A DNA stretch of 18,873 nt from JBEIUO01 sp964549785. Its GTDB lineage: Bacteria > Planctomycetota > Phycisphaerae > Phycisphaerales > UBA1924. Position 1 is the stretch's first letter; every line of letters starts with the position of its first letter. A model generated the notes under the pieces. It searched no databases and was not told where the DNA came from. It saw nothing but the letters and a program-made list of their open reading frames with translations. Positions 14,143 through 18,873 of the stretch are shown here, piece by piece. A program made the translations under genes and the position numbers. The stretch lies in NCBI GenBank assembly GCA_964549785.1, contig CAZJXA010000045.1:1-18873 (forward strand), given 5' to 3'.

Positions 14143-15174
14143 ATGGACGCCTCGGTGATCATCCCGACGTATCGGCGGCCCGAAAAATTGGCGGCCTGCC
14201 TCCGATCACTCTCCGCACAACATCCGGTCCCCGGCGGCTTCGAGGTTCTGGTCGGTTTCGATGGCCCGGATGCCGACGGACTCCGCGAGGCCGGCGATGC
14301 CTGGGAAGGACCGCCCGGATCTCTGAGACTGCTCACCTGTGACAGGGTCGGATACACCCGCGTGCGGAACGCTCTTTTGCCCCTGGCCCGCGGCGAGTTT
14401 CTGATCTCAACGAACGACGACGTGGTGCCCGAGCCCGGCTTTGTCGCCGCCCATGTGGCGCGGCATCGGCGGGCCCGTGAAAACGTTCAGAACGTCGTGG
14501 TCAGCGGCGATTCGCGCTGGCGGGTTCCGCCGAATGAGACCGCGTGGGACCGGCTGGTTCGCGAGACCCCCATGATCTTCTTCGACGCCGTCATGCGCCT
14601 CTCCGGACAACCCCCCGACAAGGACTGGGGCTTCCGGCACGCGTGGGGCCTGAACCTCTCCGCCGAGACGGCGCTCGTTCGCGAAGTCGGCGGGTTTACC
14701 GAGTTCCCCGCGTGGTACGGCTACGAGGACACGGAACTTCCGTTTAAATTGGGGCGCCGGTTCGGCCCCACGCCCGTGGTCTACGAGCCCGCCGCGCGTC
14801 TCGAACACGATCATCGGGTGGGGGCCGAGGAATACGTCCGGCGCGAATACTCATTGGGGTTCGCGGCACTCGGGTTCGCAACCATCAGCCCCGAGTGCGC
14901 CGCCGCCACCTTCGGTCGAAACGTCGCGGACCCATCGGAGCGCGACTACTGCCGGGCGTTCGTCGCCCGCGAGGGGTCGGCGGCGGTCCGAGCCTGGCGA
15001 GCCATCCTCACCCTGGAAATGACGCCCGGAACGCACGTGGAAACCGAGCGTCTCGATGCCGAGTACCGGGCCCACCTCCCGCTCAAGCGGTGGGCGTGGC
15101 GTTCCGGATTGCTCGACGCCTTCGCCCGTCGCGCACCCGACGCGGGCACGCTCGTCGATCACCTGAAAAACTGA
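14143..15174 (+). CDS. Glycosyltransferase family 2 protein
   Basis: A 343-residue GT-A fold glycosyltransferase that would move a sugar from a nucleotide-sugar donor to an unknown acceptor. It begins directly with the family strand ASVIIPTYRRPEKLAACLRS (3-22). VLVGFDGPDADG (35-46) is the usual second strand, and NDDV (91-94) supplies the DxD-like metal/nucleotide motif. The region GGFTEFPAWYGYEDTELPFK (183-202) gives the ED motif (E195, D196) common in GT2/GT7 enzymes, where it serves as catalytic base. No membrane segment is seen, so it is probably cytoplasmic or peripheral. It is divergent from the PilZ gene and convergent with scpA. It probably belongs to surface glycan synthesis, but no cluster surrounds it. 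Confidence 0.9.
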   Translation: MDASVIIPTYRRPEKLAACLRSLSAQHPVPGGFEVLVGFDGPDADGLREAGDAWEGPPGSLRLLTCDRVGYTRVRNALLPLARGEFLISTNDDVVPEPGFVAAHVARHRRARENVQNVVVSGDSRWRVPPNETAWDRLVRETPMIFFDAVMRLSGQPPDKDWGFRHAWGLNLSAETALVREVGGFTEFPAWYGYEDTELPFKLGRRFGPTPVVYEPAARLEHDHRVGAEEYVRREYSLGFAALGFATISPECAAATFGRNVADPSERDYCRAFVAREGSAAVRAWRAILTLEMTPGTHVETERLDAEYRAHLPLKRWAWRSGLLDAFARRAPDAGTLVDHLKN

Positions 15175-15207
15175 ACACCTGATGGAGGCCGCGTCCCGAT
15201 TCCGCCC

Positions 15208-16095
15208 TCACACCGGCGGCGGAATCGCCTTTCTGCGCCGAGCGATTCTCTCGATCGGATCGGCTTCCTCGGGCACTTCGCGGCTTTCCTGATCGGCCCG
15301 CTGCTGAGCATCCAGCGCGATCTCCTCAACGCTCCGCAGACGGATCCGAATCGTCCCGGCCTCGTCGTGGCGGAACGCCACGGCCCGCCTCCGGCAGAGT
15401 TCCAAGAGTGCGAGAAAAAGCCCGACCATCTCACTGCGCTGCCGGCCGGCAAACAGGCTGACAAATTCCAAGTCGGCCGGTTGGTTCGAGTGGGTTCGCA
15501 GCCGATCCAGGATGTCTTCGGCGTGCAGTTCGATGGGAACGTCGTCGTATTGGACTTCGTGCTCACCGAGCCGCTCGAAGTTCACCGTCTCGGCGACCTT
15601 TTGAAATGCATCAACGAGGTCCAGAAGGTCCAGATCCTCCAGCTCAATGTCGGGGGAGGCGTCGATCGCGGCGGCCAGCGCCGCATCGTCCATCCCGACG
15701 CGACCGGAGCCGAACCGCCGACGCCACTCCTCCTCGCGGATCTCGAGCGTGGTCGCCGCATCGCGATACTTCTTGTACGCCAGGAGTTGCCGCACCAGTT
15801 CCGCGCGGGGATCCTCGGTCCGGCGCTCGGGTGCGGCTTCGTCGCTTTCAACCACCGGCTTGGTCGAGAGGATGCGGCTCTTCAATTCCATGAGGGTCGC
15901 GGCCATCAGCAGAAACTCACCCGCCACGTCGATATCGATCCGCTCGATCCCCTTTAGGAACCCGATGTATTGCCCGGCGATCCGGGCGATCGGAATATCG
16001 TGCACATCGACCTCTTCCTTGCGGATGAGGTAGAGCAGAAGGTCCAACGGGCCCTCAAAGGCGTCAAGCCGAACTCGGTAGTCGTCGGTCAGCAC
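15208..16095 (-). CDS. scpA: Segregation and condensation protein A (ScpA)
   Basis: ScpA is the kleisin subunit that joins SMC heads and ScpB in the bacterial condensin. The 295-residue sequence shows the N-terminal domain YRVRLDAFEGPLDLLLYLIR (about 6-25), then KEEVDVHDIPIARIAGQYI and the FLLMAATLMELKSRILS helix. A charged linker follows, then the C-terminal winged helix around VGLFLALLELCRRRAVAF. The protein is slightly longer than B. subtilis ScpA (about 250). No ATG suits the family start, and the GTG at 16095 is the best candidate; the frame stays open upstream but there it is antisense to kdsD. That puts the two divergent starts only 1 bp apart if kdsD begins at 16097. scpB and smc are not in the window. 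Confidence 0.93.
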   Translation of the reverse strand: MLTDDYRVRLDAFEGPLDLLLYLIRKEEVDVHDIPIARIAGQYIGFLKGIERIDIDVAGEFLLMAATLMELKSRILSTKPVVESDEAAPERRTEDPRAELVRQLLAYKKYRDAATTLEIREEEWRRRFGSGRVGMDDAALAAAIDASPDIELEDLDLLDLVDAFQKVAETVNFERLGEHEVQYDDVPIELHAEDILDRLRTHSNQPADLEFVSLFAGRQRSEMVGLFLALLELCRRRAVAFRHDEAGTIRIRLRSVEEIALDAQQRADQESREVPEEADPIERIARRRKAIPPPV

Positions 16096-16096
16096 G

Positions 16097-17170
16097 ATGG
16101 AGAGTGTATTCTTCCGGCGGATGACCGATTCGACCGAACACAATGGCGAGGTGGACTTCTTCTGCGGCGTCCTCGCATCCGAGGCGGACGCACTGCGGTC
16201 TCTGAGTCGCGCCGCGGCTGAACGGCTGGGGGGCGAGATTACCCGAGCGGTCGGCCTGTTGACGGCGTGCGCCAGCGCGGGCGGCAGCGTGCTGGTGACC
16301 GGGCTCGGCAAATCGGGGCTGGTGGGGGCCAAAATCGCCGCCACGATGTCGTCGCTCGGCATCCCCTCGCACACCGTTCACCCGGCCGAAGCCGCCCACG
16401 GCGACCTTGGAAGGTTCCGGCCCAAGGACGTGGTCATCGCGATCTCCTACTCGGGCGAAACCGACGAGGTCATCGATCTGTGCGCCATTTTGCGGCAGGA
16501 CGGGCTGGCGATCATCGGCATCTGCAACGGCCCGATCGAGAGCGGTGACACCCCGTCCACTCTCGAGCGGCTCGCCACCGTCACGATTCGGCTGGGCCTC
16601 AAAGCAGAAGCCGGAGCGCCCCGGTTTGCCGCCCCGACGAGTTCCACGACGCTCACCATGGCCGTCGGCGACGCGCTGGCGTTGGCTGCGGCGAAGCGTT
16701 GCGAGTTTTCCGACGCCGACTTCGCCCGCCGCCACCCCGGCGGCTCGCTGGGCCGCCTCCTCCGCCCCGTGCGCGAGATTCTGCGGTACGAAGTGGGTAA
16801 AGGCTTCACCGGCGTAGCCGACACCCTCGCCGTGAGCGAGGCGCTCCGTGCTGCCGCGGAAAGCGGCGGCGGCCGTCGTCCCGGCGCGATCCTGCTGATC
16901 GACGCCGTCAGCGGGACGCTCTCGGGAATCTTCACCGACGGCGACCTTCGCCGTCTGGTGCTCAGCGACCCCGCCCGGCTCGACCGGCCTATCCGCGAAG
17001 TCATGACCCGTTCACCCCGTACCCTGAACGAAACCGCTCTCGTGCGTGATGCGGTGCGGATGTTCCGCGAACACCGTCAGGATGAGATCCCCGTTGTGGA
17101 CGCCGCGCACACGCCGGTGGGTATCCTCGACGTCCAGGATCTCATCGCGATGAAGTTGGTTCAGGACTGA
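16097..17170 (+). CDS. kdsD: D-arabinose-5-phosphate isomerase (KdsD/KpsF family)
   Basis: This enzyme converts ribulose-5-phosphate to arabinose-5-phosphate, the first committed step towards Kdo, the inner-core sugar of LPS. The 357 residues comprise an N-terminal SIS domain (about 30-215) and two CBS domains (about 225-285 and 300-355). Key pieces are GLGKSG (69-74) with K72, HPAEAAHGDLG (95-105), SYSGET (117-122) with E121, E171 near APTSSTT, and HPGGSLG (213-219) with H213. These correspond to E. coli KdsD K59, E111, E152 and H193, so it should be active. A start at 16121 (residue 9) is a good alternative, with TATTCT 8 nt before it. It is followed after only 7 bp by an LPS-transport-like gene, matching the kdsD-lptC order known in other bacteria. 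Confidence 0.94.
   Translation: MESVFFRRMTDSTEHNGEVDFFCGVLASEADALRSLSRAAAERLGGEITRAVGLLTACASAGGSVLVTGLGKSGLVGAKIAATMSSLGIPSHTVHPAEAAHGDLGRFRPKDVVIAISYSGETDEVIDLCAILRQDGLAIIGICNGPIESGDTPSTLERLATVTIRLGLKAEAGAPRFAAPTSSTTLTMAVGDALALAAAKRCEFSDADFARRHPGGSLGRLLRPVREILRYEVGKGFTGVADTLAVSEALRAAAESGGGRRPGAILLIDAVSGTLSGIFTDGDLRRLVLSDPARLDRPIREVMTRSPRTLNETALVRDAVRMFREHRQDEIPVVDAAHTPVGILDVQDLIAMKLVQD
16107..16112 (+). promoter_or_regulatory. Possible -10 element (TATTCT) for kdsD
   Basis: TATTCT lies 8 nt before the in-frame ATG at 16121. If real, it would make 16121 the kdsD start and the mRNA leaderless. It is inside the longer kdsD frame and just upstream of the scpA start, so a promoter for one gene would sit in the coding start of the other. 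Confidence 0.25.
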
Positions 17171-17177
17171 ACGATCG

Positions 17178-18873
17178 ATGCCCGACCTTTCGCGAAACGC
17201 CCCTCCCATTCGCCGCGGCCTGACCCGCGCTGGGGGCCTCATGGCCGCCGCGGGCGTCGCGCTCGTGGGCATCGGCACGGTCGCCTACCTGGCGTGGCGG
17301 GCCCCCGCGCGCCGCGCCGATTCCGACTCCTTCTCGCTTTCGAACGTCGTCCCCGACATCAAGACGCTTCCTTCCGCCGCCGGCCGCAGCGTCATCTCGC
17401 GCCTCGGGAGCAACACCGGGCCATTCATGCAGGTCGCCGATCGCAATGACCCGTCGCGGATCGCGGGCGAGTTGTCCGCCGATCGCTCGGACCTGCTCGC
17501 CGACAAACGCTACCTGCTCATCCGCCCCCGCGCCTGGAACTTCCTCCGCGACGGGCGGGCCTTGCTCATTGAGGCCGACAAGGGCCGCGCCTACATCCCC
17601 GATGAATCGCCGGACGGTCGGCCCGAGGAAGCCCTGCTGGAAGGCAACGTCGTGATCCGGCTGTTCGAGAAGACCGCTTCCGGCGACCGCCCCGACCCCG
17701 CCAAGGCGACCCCGCTCTACGAAGCCCGCACCGACACACTCACCTTCGACGGCACACTCGGCCAGATCACTACGCCCCACGACCTCGCCATCGACGGGCT
17801 CGACGGCTCATTCCGAGGTCGCGGTCTGACCCTCCTTATCAACGAAGTCTCCGAACGAATCGAGTACCTGAAGGTCGAACAGACCGACTACATCGAGGTC
17901 GTTCCCAAGCCTGAGTCGGTCGCGACAACCCCGCAACCCGAGCCAGACCGGCCCACCACCGCCGGTACGCCGCCCGCGGCGGCCACCACCGTCGCCCAAC
18001 CCGCCGCGCCGAGGGACCCTTCGCCCCGGCGAATCACCCAATACCTGGCCACCTGCGAGGGCGACGTGGCGATCGTGCAAGGCGGACGCTCGATCCGAGG
18101 CGATTCCCTGTCGGCGTGGGTGCGCTCAGGCCAAAAGGGAACGGCACCCGAGGCGGGGGCGGTTGGCGCTCAACCGGCCACGGGCTGGCCGCTGGCGCTC
18201 CTTCAACCCGGAACCCGCCGCCCGCAACCGGTGCCGATTCCGGTGTCGCCGCCGGTGCCGGAGGCGTCGCCGAATCAACCCGATGCGCCCGTCCAACCCG
18301 ATGCGCCCGTCCAGGCCGAGGCGCCCGTCCAACCCGATGCGCCTGTCCAACCCGATCCAGCCTTCCAAGCCATCGAACCCCCTCAGCCCCCAGCGCCTCC
18401 GCCACTTTCGCCATCGGCTTTCCCGCCGCCAGATACAGCCCTCCTGCAACCCTCCGATTCTGATAACGCCAAGCCGGTTCGGCTCACGTTCGAGGGCGTG
18501 CTCGAACTGCGACCGCTGACCGACTCCGCCCCCGAACTCAGCCATAACGATTCGTTCGTCCGCATCACCTCGATCCTGGAGGGCGGGGTGACCGCCACCG
18601 ATTCATCAACGGGAGCCTCCGCGTCCGCAGTTCTCGCGGAATTCGGCGTCACCCGCCGCGATATCGCTTTCGGCTCGAACGAGCCCATGGGCGTGCTGCT
18701 GGCCGCGCCCGGCAGCGGCACCGCCGCCGCGCAGCGCATCGAACTCAGCCTGCTCAACGGGCGGGCTCACGTCACCGGCGCGGGGTCACTCTCCGATGAA
18801 GACGGCGGCCGCGCGGCCACGCCCCGATCCGTCACTTGGTCAGAGTCGGCGGACTTCCGCTTCGACGTCGAAG
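17178..18873 (+). CDS. LptC/LptA-like LPS-transport protein (3' end outside window)
   Basis: At least 565 residues, open to the window edge. One N-terminal membrane segment (about 19-40) anchors a periplasmic protein. Residues about 130-235 show an LptC-like pattern: LLEGNVVIRLFE, YEARTDTLTFDGTLGQITTP, then FRGRGLTLLINEVSERIEYL. A second, OstA/LptA-like unit follows after a Pro/Ala linker: ITQYLATCEGDVAIVQGGRS then IRGDSLSAW (about 287-315). A long Pro/Gln-rich stretch with an 18-bp tandem repeat comes next, then further beta-rich sequence. LptC and LptA form the bridge carrying LPS from the LptBFG transporter to the outer membrane. Here the parts seem merged in one large chain, so the name is by family resemblance. 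It starts 7 bp after kdsD and is probably in its operon. Confidence 0.75.
   Translation, partial: MPDLSRNAPPIRRGLTRAGGLMAAAGVALVGIGTVAYLAWRAPARRADSDSFSLSNVVPDIKTLPSAAGRSVISRLGSNTGPFMQVADRNDPSRIAGELSADRSDLLADKRYLLIRPRAWNFLRDGRALLIEADKGRAYIPDESPDGRPEEALLEGNVVIRLFEKTASGDRPDPAKATPLYEARTDTLTFDGTLGQITTPHDLAIDGLDGSFRGRGLTLLINEVSERIEYLKVEQTDYIEVVPKPESVATTPQPEPDRPTTAGTPPAAATTVAQPAAPRDPSPRRITQYLATCEGDVAIVQGGRSIRGDSLSAWVRSGQKGTAPEAGAVGAQPATGWPLALLQPGTRRPQPVPIPVSPPVPEASPNQPDAPVQPDAPVQAEAPVQPDAPVQPDPAFQAIEPPQPPAPPPLSPSAFPPPDTALLQPSDSDNAKPVRLTFEGVLELRPLTDSAPELSHNDSFVRITSILEGGVTATDSSTGASASAVLAEFGVTRRDIAFGSNEPMGVLLAAPGSGTAAAQRIELSLLNGRAHVTGAGSLSDEDGGRAATPRSVTWSESADFRFDVE
18276..18365 (+). repeat. Five 18-bp tandem repeats coding a Pro/Gln-rich linker
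   Basis: Units of 18 bp (CAACCCGATGCGCCCGTC) lie at 18276-18293, 18294-18311, 18312-18329 (diverged), 18330-18347 (one mismatch) and 18348-18365 (degenerate). They encode QPDAPV-type hexapeptides at residues about 367-396 of the LptC/LptA-like protein, in a Pro-rich linker between folded parts. The unit length keeps the frame if copy number changes. Confidence 0.9.

Noticed and set aside
14028..14357. Long N-terminal extension of the PilZ protein
   Set aside because: It would be antisense to the glycosyltransferase start and is Ser/Pro/Arg-rich; the PilZ domain is complete from the ATG at 14027.

Overview
This is GC-rich DNA from a Gram-negative (diderm) bacterium. The GC-rich codon third positions, Kdo/LPS-transport genes, lipoproteins, PilZ and DUF2959-type proteins, and the scarcity of clear Shine-Dalgarno sequences resemble Planctomycetota of the Phycisphaerae type. 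That assignment is an inference; there is no rRNA gene in the window to confirm it. Sixteen protein genes are supported with good confidence and one very short ORF with low confidence. No tRNA, rRNA, CRISPR array, insertion sequence or phage gene was seen.

Layout. 1-680 is a non-coding-looking, strongly strand-asymmetric region (C/A-rich on the + strand) with a cluster of GCGCACCTTG repeats and one possible small ORF. On the minus strand follow speA (biosynthetic arginine decarboxylase), a membrane PAS/hybrid histidine kinase with its own recognisable promoter, and a two-gene translationally coupled unit: a GT-C-like polytopic membrane protein followed by a YbhN/AglD-like flippase-type membrane protein. 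Divergent from that unit is a Fur-family regulator lacking most canonical metal ligands. A perfect inverted repeat separates it from a convergent small lipoprotein (DUF3862/SmpA-like). Next come a secreted CpcT/CpeT-domain protein (-) and a divergent DUF2959 lipoprotein-like protein (+).

From about 10.5 to 12.8 kb, three minus-strand genes form an envelope-stress group: mscL, mscS and an SRPBCC-fold protein whose C-terminus contains a 15-bp tandem repeat. On the plus strand come a cyclophilin-type peptidyl-prolyl isomerase, then (divergent from a minus-strand PilZ protein) a family-2 glycosyltransferase. Minus-strand scpA (condensin kleisin) is nearly back-to-back with kdsD (arabinose-5-phosphate isomerase). 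Immediately downstream of kdsD is a large LptC/LptA-like protein that runs off the window end.

Functional themes are the cell envelope (Kdo synthesis coupled to LPS transport, two glycosyltransferase-like genes, a flippase-like protein, two lipoproteins), osmotic safety valves (MscL and MscS), polyamine synthesis and signalling (hybrid kinase, PilZ). I do not see a defence or mobile system. The least explained items are the 5' repeat cluster, the divergent Fur protein, the CpcT/DUF2959 pair, and -10-like hexamers placed 8-9 nt before several plus-strand start codons that lack Shine-Dalgarno sequences.
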